Shown piece after piece: positions 1 through 12,694 of a stretch of 64,000 bases of DNA. The notes under the pieces were generated by a model, which worked only from the letters and a program-made list of their open reading frames with translations, was not told the DNA's origin and ran no database searches. Location: assembly GCF_037975245.1 (NCBI RefSeq), contig NC_092563.1, positions 14,122,001 through 14,186,000 of the forward strand, written 5' to 3'. Position 1 is the first letter of the stretch. Each line of letters starts with the position of its first letter. The translations under genes and the position numbers were made by a program. Origin of the DNA: Apostichopus japonicus. Lineage: Eukaryota; Echinodermata; Holothuroidea; Aspidochirotida; Stichopodidae.

Positions 1-56
1 CGTGCAAAAAAAAAGACACTAGGTGAAGTAAAAACTAAATGTATTCTTTCTTACAG

Positions 57-202
57 TGGCCTTAGTGAACGAGCCGCCGGCATGTCAAGGCGTAAGCAAT
101 CAAAACCGCAGCAGCATTTAGGTGTTATTAGTGGCGAAACCAACAAAATCGCCGGGGATTCTGTGCGAGAGGAATCCGCGCCGTCCGTCTCGGAGAGCAA
201 CG
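57..202 (+). CDS. sall: SALL (spalt-like) transcription factor, first coding exon; coding part 82-202
   Basis: The exon codes for the N-terminus of a spalt-family nuclear transcription factor. The ATG at 82 opens with MSRRKQSKPQQH, which matches the N-terminal SALL motif known to recruit the NuRD deacetylase complex for repression. I chose this start because the motif begins exactly at this Met. The frame stays open for 40 codons plus one base, up to a strong donor (G|GTGAGT at 202/203). The leftover G joins AT at 19222-19223 to make an Asp codon and enters the large zinc-finger exon in frame, so the split gene is confirmed by phase. A pyrimidine-rich acceptor (TTCTTTCTTACAG) ends at 56, so this exon probably begins at 57 and a 5' UTR exon lies outside the window. 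The frame is open from 58 to the ATG, so a longer isoform with an upstream start cannot be excluded. Confidence 0.88.
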
Positions 203-3200
203 GTGAGTATAGTCTACCAGCCCTAAGCTTCTTGTCATAGGAGCAATGTAGGGTACTACTAAGAAGCAGCGGTTCAGGGTCTTGGAAACTAAGATAATCA
301 AACAAGTTTCTACCGATGTTTGTCGGAGAATTTATTTTTTGCTGGAAATTGTTTAATATTTTTCTTCGAAGATTTTCTCATTTTGTAAATTGGACCATGG
401 ACATGGGCTGCAAACGGTTTTGCATTTTATCGCCTTACGGCGTTCCTCTACGTTTCTACAGGATTTTCATGGTCCATTGATTATGGGCATCTTAACTCCA
501 TGGGCCTCTTTTCTTGTGCTTTTATATTCTTATTCAGGTGGATAGTGGGGTCGTGTTTGACTACCGTAAACTTTTTTCGCACCGTGGAAAAAATAAATAG
601 AAGAATGCTGTCAGAAAGAGTGATATGTAAATAAGTCTTTATTCACATGGAGGGGTAGGTAGGTAGGGACCGTTACGGTTGTAACGATTAACTAAGCCAA
701 ATATTTATATTTTTCTGGAAGAGCTTTCTAGTGTTCACCCAGTCTTATGTATCGCGCATTGCGTTACGTAACTATTTTTAATAGCATAACATGACGCTTA
801 CAATAGTTAAGAAACTAAGCTAAGGCACTAAAACAAGGTGGTTGGTATGAAGGAGAGCACATCAAACACAAAGGTCCTACAAAGTTGACCTGTGACACAC
901 AATCTCCCCCACCAACCTTAAATGCTATAAATAGTCACAAATAATTACCAACACCAAATCTCTTGGATGGTAAAATTTGAGTGTTCAGTTATTAAATTTG
1001 ATTTAATTTTTACAATAGCATTTTGAGCAGAGACCACATTCAGCTAAAAAAAATATACTATAGCCTACACTAGTTGCTTTTGGAGTGAAATTGTACATTT
1101 TCTCTATTTCTGTTTATTAGCTTTGCAAATTTGCTCTATTTCTAATGTTATTAAAGTCTTAACTTATATATTTTCCTAGGACTACATATCAGGTTACTTA
1201 CTGCAGCTGGTACAAGAATATGTGACGATATAACCATAAGCCTAATATATAATTAATAATTAATATGCTTTTAACTACTATTATGAGCTGTTGACATTAC
1301 CTGAAATATTTTCAGTAGACCCAGGTTCCCTTTCAAGTTCTGTCATTTGCAAACCTTAATTTGTATATTGATTTTCTTTTGACAAACTTAAAATAATCCT
1401 TTGCAGTATCCTAGCTGGCAATATGGTGGTATTCTACTTATAAGTGGTTTTACCGGTACTCAGGGTTCTTATTACCAGTATGCCTATACTGTTATATTGG
1501 CTTTATGCAAGTTCATGTCTAGATTGTAAGTTCATGTAACATTGAGCAGCTTATTGTCCTTTTTTTTTTGTTAATTTTTATAAATAGCATATTAATTTGG
1601 TATATTTTGCATTTAGATATTTGCAATCAACTGTTCTGTACTCATCGGAGATACAGTAATATTTTGTCTAAACAGAATTCACTCTGAAAAGGGATACATG
1701 TTTTAGTTCATTGTGTAACATTGTTACACAACAGTTTATAGACTACCCTGTAGACATTTGTGCCATTTTTAATTTCAGGAATGTTTTAAGATTAGATAAT
1801 GTCATAAGAATAGAATAACATTTTCTCAAGTCGATACACTCGTTAATTGTAAAACGTAAAGATGAAACGTAGTTGCAACATGCTGATTCAAACATAAAAC
1901 AACTCACCAGTTTGGGTATTTCTTAACAAGCAAAACACACCCCCTACGAATATATGGGAGAACAATAAAAGAGTTTTAATCTTAGTGTCAGTCAATTTCA
2001 CTGCTATTGGAGTGAAGCAATGTATCTTTTTCTTAACTCATTTTTCAGGCTGTTATTACATTCAAAATAGTATAGTCTGTCATTAAAATTAGTCTGTCAT
2101 TTAACATACTCTGTCGCTTAAGGTTTTAAGTTATCATAAGAGACATTTGTCTTAATCAAAAATTGTCAAATTGCCTTTCTCAGCTTGTGTCATAACAACA
2201 CTTGGAACAGTTCTGTTTCTCACATGCTATTTAACATTGAAATAATAGTTCCAACACACAATGAAGGATGCTGTTCAAGGTGTGTTGAAATTTATGTAAA
2301 ATGCTGTGAGAAGTTTGTAGCACATGTAGCTTTGTTGGATTCAATATAGTCTATATGCCAAGATGATGGCTTGATCCTCCCAGATGACCTCAATAGTGAC
2401 AAAGTTCTGAATGCAAAGAATTTCTTCCTCACATTCTCTTGTTATACTATCAGCCAAGCCTCTACCTACTTGTTTATAACATTTGTTCTCAGAAAATTAT
2501 AAGCCCTGGCCATTCCATCTTTATAGATAGAAGTTATTTGTTCACAGAGTCTTTTGCGTGTCAAACAATTGCCACATTGAAATCAGATTCTCTATGGAGA
2601 AGGTTGTTTGTATTGTGTGAAAGCAGTCAAGCATATCAGAAATATTTCATGTTGGATACTCACTTTACAGACCTGTGCCATTGATTCTGTTTTTACTTTT
2701 GTTTCTGTACTCTGTAAAATGGTCATAGCTGCTTCATACTCCATTGCCCCCTCCAGTGTATATTAACTTTCTCAGTTTAGAGATTTATTTCACAACATAT
2801 TTTGGTAGATTTTATATGATTCGACACAATTTCCTGAAATTAACATGTTTCAATGCAATTTTAACAGGCTATGTCAACTTATAAGACAACATATACCAAG
2901 AAATTTAACCTACTTTTTGTTCCCAAAAAAGTTGCCATTTCAACCCTAACAATGTTTTTTATTTGTTTTATCACAACCTGAAAAAAATTCAACCTACAAA
3001 AGAATGGCTGAGGGTTCAATATTTACATAAAATTGTTTAATGCAATAGGACTTCAGGTTCAAGCACAGGTAAGAATGGCTCACAGTTCTTCTCAAGCAAG
3101 AGTAAATTTTTTTTAAACTTCTGTTTTAATAGCCCATTTCACACTATTTCTATGGTTCAACAAATCCTACTTAGCCCCACTGTATGAGTTAATAAGTACT

Positions 3201-6200
3201 TCTATTGAATACAGTTTTACAACTAACTTTGTTGTCACAGTTAGCTGTCACAAACTGTTTTTGTTTTTGGAACTATTGCATGGTCATCAAAATTTGTACC
3301 AAACCTGCACAGTATCACACAAAAGAAGATTTCCATAGGTTGAACTGAGGCACCCTATAGATATTTTTGTCACCTAATGAAGGTTAATAATGAGCGAGTA
3401 TAAAAATACAACTGGGCATCGATTATCAACTTGTCCATCAACTTTGTCCATCAAATTCATCAATTGCAAACCATTTTCCTTCATTATTTGAAATGACATT
3501 TTAAAATAGTAGTAAAATGTTTATACCAAACTACATTGGTATGGGATTTTTCATAGGTTTATAGCTTTGCAAAATGTCTCACCATTAACTCCTCTATAAG
3601 TGACAAATGTAAAAAGAAGTACATAAACTTTGTATATAAACATTTTTCAAACAGGTATGTGCTGTAAACCCTCTTCTTTGCCATTATTATCCTTGTTAAC
3701 TAATTCAAGTGGATTGTCACAAATTGGAGTGCACTTTACAGTACAAATTTTGACGGTGGTAAACGTCTAAGGGAAAACCTATGTATGGAAATGTCGTAAG
3801 AATTTTCATTTCTTTGAAGAAGAACTGAATTTTGACATACAATTCCGAGTCTACAACTCGAATAAACTTTTTTAGTATTCTGCAGATGAGAGCTCTGCTT
3901 AGTCTTGAACCACAACAGATCTCTTGTTACACAGTGCGGTTTTCCTTTATTTTGTGGAATTGGCTTTTCGTATGCAGTGGTTTGGAATAGATTCAGGTGA
4001 AGAAAGAAATCCTTAGGTCTACGAGAGTGTCTTATATTATATCATTATGAATGATATTTGTACTTCTGCATTGTCTGGTTAACTCTGACACAGACCATTG
4101 TGCATTCACTGCATTGCCACTCGTTATGCTTCGCCAGTCCTGCCACTGTAGACACTTATTATTGTAAAATTATATACTTCAAACAGTAGATAAACAAGGA
4201 AAGGGGTAGCATTTTACCACAGTATAGAAAGGATAATGAATCAAGCAGCATACTTTGTCCATCAGTTGGTGAAAGCTTTTGCCAAAATTAGAGTTTATGA
4301 ACCAGGAAATGAGTTCCAAGTATTTTTAGGTAATTCAAAAGGGAAAATATTATTTAAAGTCGTGCACAAAGATTGAAAAGTTTACAAAAGGTTTGGAAAG
4401 GTTGTTGTTATTAGTAAGTGATTACTAACAATTGCCATTGGTGACCCTCCCCACCCCCAATGGAGCAGTACAGTACAGTGCAGTAGAGATAAAAAAAAAT
4501 GATGTGATTGTCCATTTTGGTCATCAATACTTTTGCGATGATATGGATATTAATTTTGTACTGTCATTGGCAAAATCAAGTCCATGAGAACACAAATATA
4601 AACTTGATTTATCAGAATGGAATGTCCTGACATGTCCTGATTCACACAACTTAGTCACAGTCGGGAACTACAGATATGCCTAGATTCTTCCTCAGTAGAC
4701 TTGTAATGCTTTTCTTATAACTGAAAGGCTTCATATATACTTTGACTAATTTTGACTAATTCCCAACGCACCCGTACTTGAAAAAAAAAAAAAAAAAGGC
4801 AAATCGGTCTTAACCATTAAAGCATGCTGTAAATGAAAACTATGGATGAATTTGAAATTTTGAATGCCAAAATACTTGTTCTAACAAATTAACAAGAACA
4901 ACCCATATTGTTTGAAACAACTGTTACATACTAACATTATCAACTAAATTTGAAAACCAAAAATTTATGGAGTGTGAAAAAAATTGTAAATCTCCTTAAA
5001 GCACGATTAAAACTGCTAGTTAGATTAATGTTGCACAATTATTTAACAATCTTGAGAACCTCACTACAAGTTTAGACATAAGTCGGAGCTTTCATTATAA
5101 CTTTTTTATGTTTAAGCCTAGGTTATTCTTCACTTTGGATGGAAGCTGTATACATCTATGACCCTTTTAGCAGCCTATGTCAACAATTTTTTTAGACATC
5201 TATTCTTGACATAAAGAGGCTTGTAGTTGTTTTCTTGTGTAGATATGAAATTTCCAAAGACTGATTTTATATATGCGATTGTGGACTTCAGATTTCTTGA
5301 AAACAAAGACAGTAAATACAGAATCCAAACAGTCGAAACTCGAAAGTATTTCCAATGATTAATTGGAACTGATTTGGCAACAAGAGTTAGGAATATTCTT
5401 GTCTGTTTGCTCTCACAGTGCTAAGAAAGTAAACTCTTACTAATATCAGTTTTGATTTCAACTGGGAAGTAGGTAATCTACTTTATTTAATGTTACCTAG
5501 ACTTATTTAACAGTGCATCAAAGGTTCAAGCCTTGGAATAGTCCTTCCGTTTACCTTTTCGTAACCTTTTCTTAACCTAAGGTAAAATAGTATATATTCA
5601 TAAAGGCACAATGAAATTTCCTGGTATGAAGTTTAATAAACGTTGTAGGGAAATTTAAGTATTATGTTCCAAAGAATAAAAAACAAAGCCAGAACGCCCC
5701 CAATTAATTGTGGTTTTCCAAAGTTTAACAAACGATGAAATTCTCTTGTAGTGGCCAACAGTAAATTGATAAAACAAAATTGGTGGGTTTTTTCTTCATT
5801 CAATAATAAGGCGTGTGACACCAAAAACTTGGCATTCTACACAAGGAAATATAAAATGTCTTTTTATATGTTGATATATTCTGCAGTTTACCACATCCTT
5901 CAAACTTAAAATGAATTTGAAACTGAACGAACTAAGCCGCCCTCCAAGATTTTGTTTTAATCAATGAAGATTTGGGATCATTCACTTATTTCTTCTCAAC
6001 AGAAACTTTTGATAATTAATTAGTATTAATCAGATGTAAGCAGCAAAATTTCATAGAAAATTTCAGAGTTTCATACATTTATGTCAATATTTGAAGTTGA
6101 GTTGACTAGCTAGTGTAGCACATTATTATTATGTTATTTTAATATGGAATAGCATAAAAGATTATCTGTGAGGCAACTGAAAAGTCAAATTTTCAAACTT

Positions 6201-7993
6201 GCACATTTTGTATACATTTTTCAGGGGAAAATATGACAAAACTGTGATGTTGACCATTTGTATTTTTTTTTTGGAAATTAATGAAATCATTATTCAGTTA
6301 TGACTTTAATTATACCAGTAAGAGTAAAATTGTGTCTGTAATGTAAGATGTATGAGCAATTTGGCAGGTTTGATATTGACAAATGAAGGAAAAGGCTGTT
6401 TAAGGAGATGAATTAATTCAAGGATTCATGTTCAATCCTACTGTACTTGCTAGGGCAACCAATCACTGTAGTTCTACCACTGTAATATTTAAGTTTGCAT
6501 CATTTGTTTTAATACCATTTCTTATATCTTTTAACTTTTTAATTTCTAATAACTTTATTCATTCCTCCACGTTTTGTAGCAGTAATTGCTACAGTGGTAG
6601 TCTGTCTATGCACTAGCTGTGCCAATTTTTAGCTTGTGTAAATTTTACAAAAAACATGGATAATTCATACAGTTTCGCTCGATGAAGATGTCAAACTTTT
6701 CTTTCCTAAACAAAAGCTAGTTATAAGGTTTTGACAGAACACAGAAAGCTGGCACCAATTAAAAACATCTATTACATTGAAGTTACAAACAAGACATTCT
6801 TCATCCAACCCCCTTTTCTAAACCATCTGGGCTTTTAGAGATTGCAAAAAAAGGTTTTTTTTGCATTGCATATGGATTTTATTATTTTTTTGTGGAGCAA
6901 TTATCCTTTATGTTGTCCCATTTTCTCTAGTCATTTATTTCACCTGTCATATAAATGCAGACAAGTATGAAAATTTCACCTTCTTTCATTTCATATCATC
7001 CAGGTTTTATGCTCTCTAATTAAGTACTAAACTAATTTGTATCTGTTCCTGGCCTTGAAGCATGAAATCTGCTCATCTCAGGCCCCCCTGCTTGTTATTT
7101 CATCTGCGTGTTGTTACGGCCCGATATTACCAGTTGGCATAATAGATTTACGTTAGGAAGTGTTTACCTCGCAGACGAATCATGTCAAATTTTATTATCT
7201 TGTAATAATATTTTTTCAGCATCAGTCATATCACGTCTATCAACTTGTTGCTAGTATATGTATGTATAACGTGATCGTTCATCCACAATGTCAGGAACAG
7301 TGCAAAAAAAAGAAGAGTAATAATCTTGTCTCAGCAGACAGAACAAACGAGAAGGGGGAGGAATTGCCTCGTCTACTGCAGGAATCATGCACAAGATTTC
7401 TTCATACGCCAGCTGCTTATTAATATGACACTGCATGGCACAGAATTGTATCTTTGGTTCACAGTTTTGATGCTTATATCAAATTGTACTGTATATTAAA
7501 CATTTCTACTGTGTAAACCTCCAATTAAGCAAACTTATGGATTATTGAGTACTATTTTTGCTCAAAAAAAAACATTCTTATGTTCCTTCTGTTTTTCTTT
7601 GCTTTGCATCAAAACTCAGGATATGAATAAAATACTGTTAAATTGCTCTAAATTTCTCATATTAAACAAACAGAATATTCTTCAAGAATTTATTTCAATT
7701 TTGATCAAATTAAACCATTGTTGTAGCTATTGTCACCCAAAGATGGCTTATTTTATAGTTCTTGATTATCATTGCTATTGATTTGGAACATGTCTGACTC
7801 TGTACAGTAGGTGACTGGAGCCATGCAGATAGTTTTATCTTAAATTAAAGTATTTGCGATGTATGTAGATGTGTGTGACAACGCTGAATACAGGTGATCT
7901 GAATATGAATTAGTTAATGAAAACCAGCTGTTTTATGCATACATTAAATCCGCATATTTATTTTTTAATTTTTTATTTTAACTTGAGGGGCAG

Positions 7994-8001
7994 TGACGTC
8001 A
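7994..8001. promoter_or_regulatory. Perfect CRE palindrome (TGACGTCA) in the SALL intron
   Basis: The 8-bp CREB/ATF consensus is present exactly. A single 8-mer can occur by chance in 64 kb, so a regulatory role is only a possibility. Confidence 0.25.
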
Positions 8002-9185
8002 TAATGTATGTAAAAACTAAAATGGATTCTAAAATTTGCAAAGGAAAGGATTTCTTTTTAATAGTAAAGCAAGTTTGCAACACTGAACAAAAAAGCTGTA
8101 ACATATGGGAGTACTTATAATTAATAATATTGACACTCAGCAATATGTATTTGAATGACTCAAAAACTTTACACAGCCAAAGTTAAGGCTTACAATAATT
8201 TCATGTTGAAAATATTCCTGCAGCAAATGAGTTTTAACCATCGTATAATCCGCGACAACTTTCTATGAAAAGGTCATCATCTAATAAGAATAACCGAAAC
8301 TATCGGCCAGCATTTACTAATACAGTATCATCAGAATTACAAAGCTAAAAAAAAAAAACTTATTTTACTCAACCAATTATGTCCACACCGTGGCGTCAAA
8401 TAATTATCTAGCTTTAATTAACCTACCAGTTAATATCTTTCCATTAGTGTCAGCCAACTCTATATTCTTTCTCTCATTGCCATATTTCTGAAGTGATTGC
8501 TGGTCTATTCAGACTATAGTGTAGAGCTCATTTAGCCAGCATGTTTTTAATTTGTCGTATTTTTCTAAATAGTGAGAATGCTTGTGAGTATTAATGACAG
8601 GATAATAATTGCCACGAAGGGCCCTCGATGTGGTGAGCTTATACTTGAAATTAATAATTGCTTTCCCCGGTGCTGATGTCACACTGCAAGTTGCACGATA
8701 TGTAATATATGCGCCGTCGGTTACGTAACAGATTGCCAGAAAAAGGATCTGATAAAATATGTAAGTACCATTTAGGAAAACAGATATGCTGGCACTCGTG
8801 ATTGTTCAGAGCTCTTGAACATGTTTGATTAAACGTGGGGGACAATGAATTTGATTGTATATGCAGTTATGTAATAGATGGAAATTGTTATCGCAGCACG
8901 AAGAAAACCCTCATGTTTTCGTGTGGTTTTCTCTCTCGTCCAAAGTTTACCAAGAAACGTTGTCGAAACTAGCAAAAGAGAAACCAAAGGGAATGGAGAT
9001 GGGAAAGAATAATATTTTTGTGATACTGAAAAAAAACATAAATGGTCACCAGAATTATCAGAAATATTCATGTGTAATATGGCATTATAGTGGGATGATT
9101 ATTCATCATATAGTATGTATTGTGGCATTTGTAATTCTGGCGATAGTACTAACAGTGTGTGAATGGCATAGTTTTAGCCGTTACA

Positions 9186-10010
9186 TTGGTTATCTTCGTT
9201 GGGGCAGTGTATCCTCTGGTTAGATAAGAGAAGAGAACCCAAACACACAATCATTCTTTATTTCTAAAAAACTTGCGGAATATGTTACTCTGCAAGACAA
9301 ATGAGTCAGAACAATAAATATAATGAACCTTGGCTCGCTGTGAAATTTTTATTTACAATTTGTTTAAAAACACACCTGTTTGGCCTCTTTTGGTAATTTC
9401 TGATGTTGCTTATTTCGGCCAACATCATAACTCCTCCCATGTGATATGTGTAGTGATTATTCAGAGATGCTCCCGTAAAAAAGAAAAGCAAAAAGGAAAA
9501 AAAAAAAGTCTGACTGGTTATTTTAGACTGCAGACTTCATCTGAGATCAAATGAAAGGTTAAAATTAAAAGAAGGGGCAAGGAATTAGATAAGTTTGCCC
9601 CCTTTGTGTGCCCTCATCTGAGTCTAGATGGCAAATCCAGAAAAAGAAAATTTCCATCTTCTGTAAGACTGACATCCTTCCCGGTAGATAAGATAAATGT
9701 CTTGTCCGTGATTTATCGCCATCTGCCGTGCCAGCATTATTCTAAGAGGAGGCATTTATAAACAGAGGCATAACTGGCACATAGCAGATAACACAGGCAG
9801 AAGTACGGTACCCCCGTCTTCTTGAGTACATTCATATTCGCAGCTTTGGTTATGATGTCCGCAGCGAAGACTTTCGGACGATATCGGCTATCATCTGCAG
9901 GCGTCAGAAATTTGGCAACTCTTCTTACGGAAAGAATAAACTGTGGAATGTTGAAAGCAGAGGAGGAGGAGATGCAAAACTTAGAAGTTTGAAAATAAAA
10001 TCTTGACCTC
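9186..10010. promoter_or_regulatory. Candidate intronic enhancer with clustered GATA motifs
   Basis: The stretch has more balanced base composition than the surrounding intron. It contains a TTATCT near 9190, AGATAAG at 9222, AGATAAG at 9587, an overlapping AGATAAGATAAA at 9686-9697 and a TTTATCG near 9712, with CATCTG-type E-box cores nearby. The adjoining 9800-10000 is free of homopolymers. No coding frame here resembles a protein family. The enhancer call is inference from motif density and would need cross-species conservation. Confidence 0.3.
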
Positions 10011-12620
10011 AATAATACTCAATTTTTGTTCTTCAAAGATTTGATCCAAGTATTCAGAGGCTGAAAGGGATATTCAATTTTTCTATGCTTTTAGCTTTCT
10101 TGTCTTGTTTTCATAAACCTTCTATCAGGGGGCCAGAAAATTTTTTGAATTGGGGTTATCGTTTCAAACAACATGATTCAAGAAATAAAGAGAACCGGAG
10201 AAGACGAGAGATGCAGGCTCAGCTATGAGCTGGTCAGCCGAAGAGACGATTCTGCTGACAGCTGGTCTCTCTTGAGAAAGGTCAAAGAAAAGTTTGGGGT
10301 ACAAAGGGGGCCACATAAATTTTTAGTATGAATAATATTTACATACATGCGCTATAAGGTGGGGGTAATGTTTTCCATTCTGAATGCCACAGAACATTGA
10401 AAAGTTGCAAAAAGCAAATGTGAACCCTTCCACATTACCCCATTGGTTTGGTTCTCATCACCATTTAGTCAATCAACTGATGGAAGAAAAGTTACTGTAG
10501 TTGACTATTTGTTACCTTCATACAATTTTTCTAAGTAGTGCATCCAAATTTTTCAATACCAACCTTGCATTGATAAACATGTACAGTATGTTTTAAGTGA
10601 AAGTGAAAATCAATTCTAACATGCTACAGTGGAAATAACAAAATAATAGATCCAGAAGTTGTAAGCAGGGTGAACTGTACCTTGGGTTCCCAAGTTTCTA
10701 TGAAATATGGTATATGCTTCATTATATAACTGCTGAGAGTTACAATTTCAAATTTCAATGATAATACAGGCTTTTATTGTCAACCATATATAATTTTCCT
10801 ACCAGATCTATGGATCTTTAAGTTGTGGAGTATGATTTTATTTTTACTTAAGTAATTTTTTTGGTGTGAAAAATAGTGATTCTTGAGTCTACCTATTTTT
10901 TTGGGGGGGGGGGGGGCGGTACATAAAAGGATATCCCATTGGCAAACAACGTGACACTAAATAAAAGTACAAGAAGGAGAAACTAATATATTCCACTTTG
11001 CATGTTAGTGGAACAAGTTTATTATAAAGAAACAATAGAGGGAAGGCCCCTCCCCCCCCCCCAAATAGGAGAAACAAACAACTAATCACTGGTTTGTTCC
11101 TATTTGAAGGAATTGATGAAAACTATCATTCCTTTGTCATCTAATATTAATGAATAAAGTGCTAAAGCCTGTCCTCTTCCTCCAAGATATGTAATGGATA
11201 TCCTTAATCCGTGTTCTGGTTTTCAAATCAATTCTTTTTTGCAACATCCTTCCTTACCCTGTGAGGCAGGGCAAGATAAGCTGGGGTGGATTTATTTTTT
11301 TGGTATGCAGAATAATACCAAATGAAAACCTTGCTAGACCAGTTTTTTTTTTCAAAGCCTTGTACCTGTTTCTCATCGATTTTAATCCTAGTTTTTCCTC
11401 TATTGACTGTGATCCGTTTCCATACAGTATTACCTCCAGCTCAGATATTGCTCACATTGCTCCTAGCAGGAAATATAATACTTTGGTGTCCTCTTGACAA
11501 GATTGATAAAAAGAAACAGTTTTGTGTAAAGAGAAAATGGTTACGGGTTAAATAATTGCATTTTCTAACAATTCAGTCGTTATCGGGTAGGATAATATTG
11601 TAATAGTGATACATTGTACTCCGCTAGGATGATGGCAACGAACAGAGCAGACTTTACGTGGATTAAAAAGATGAGAAGATCTCTCAAACTAGAAACTTTT
11701 GAAAAGCCTGTCTATTGAGACGATACAGTATCCTCATCAACTAGGAAATGCAAGTTAATCAGTGAATGAAAAATGCAAGAGCTACTAAGTCCAAGATAAC
11801 TTTTATGCATTGAAAGTTTCAGTATAAACTGTTCCCAATGCAAGATGTATATATGGATCAAAGGTTGCCAAGTGATTTATGCTTATTAATAGTTTTGCAT
11901 CAATGCAAAATTAATTTTTTTCTGATTCAAGCTTCTGGGCAGAAAAGTATATTGCCATAGTAGATTGATGACTTTGTTAAATTCATGAAACTACAATTAT
12001 TAACCAAAGGTCAGTCAGTACCCCCTAAGGAATTTTGTGTCAGAAGCTCCACTTTTCAAGGTACAGTTATAATAATATTAAGATAAAGTAAAAAACAATA
12101 GTACCTCTGATATAATAATAATATCACGTTTTTGTGAAGTTGCTTTGACTTTTAAGTAGTTTTTTTCAGTATTATGTTAAGTCATATCATAGTGTTTGCT
12201 TTGAATAGCATAAATATTGTGTGACGTTGTGTTTCATACAAGAAACTTAAATGGTTCCTGAGTTATCTAGCTACGAACAGAGAGGTATGTATGTGTGGAG
12301 GGGGGGGGGGGGTTGTGTGGGGAGGTGGCTGGGATGAGATCTGAAGTCCCAAAGGAAAGTTAATATCACAATCTAGTACAACAAAACTCTCTACATATCC
12401 TACATGTTTCAGATGAAATATCTATTTTTGCATCCAGTTGGGACATTTCTTTCTACACTGTAGGGTTATGTCACGTCGCCTCAGAGCACTCGTATTGTCA
12501 GTACGAGCAGTATGAATATCATCATGTTTCTATCAGATCAAGGTTAGGAACTGTTTGTACTGACAATACACCAGTGCTTTCAAGCATGATAATGGGAGGA
12601 CAGTTAAGAGAGGTATTATC

Positions 12621-12694
12621 AATTTATCAGTAGAACTTGTCCGATTTATCAATTTATCAGTAGAACTTGTCCAATTTATCAGTAGAACTTGTCC
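12621..12694. repeat. Short tandem repeat, three copies of a 22-bp core
   Basis: The core AATTTATCAGTAGAACTTGT followed by CC occurs at 12621, 12651 and 12673. The first unit is followed by 8 extra bases (GATTTATC), so the spacing is 30 and then 22 bp. It looks like a local slippage duplication within the SALL intron. Confidence 0.85.

Noticed and set aside
8855-9223. 122-codon + strand frame with a hydrophobic stretch
   Set aside because: No domain, no splice or start context, and low-complexity composition. It lies in the SALL intron and overlaps other random frames.
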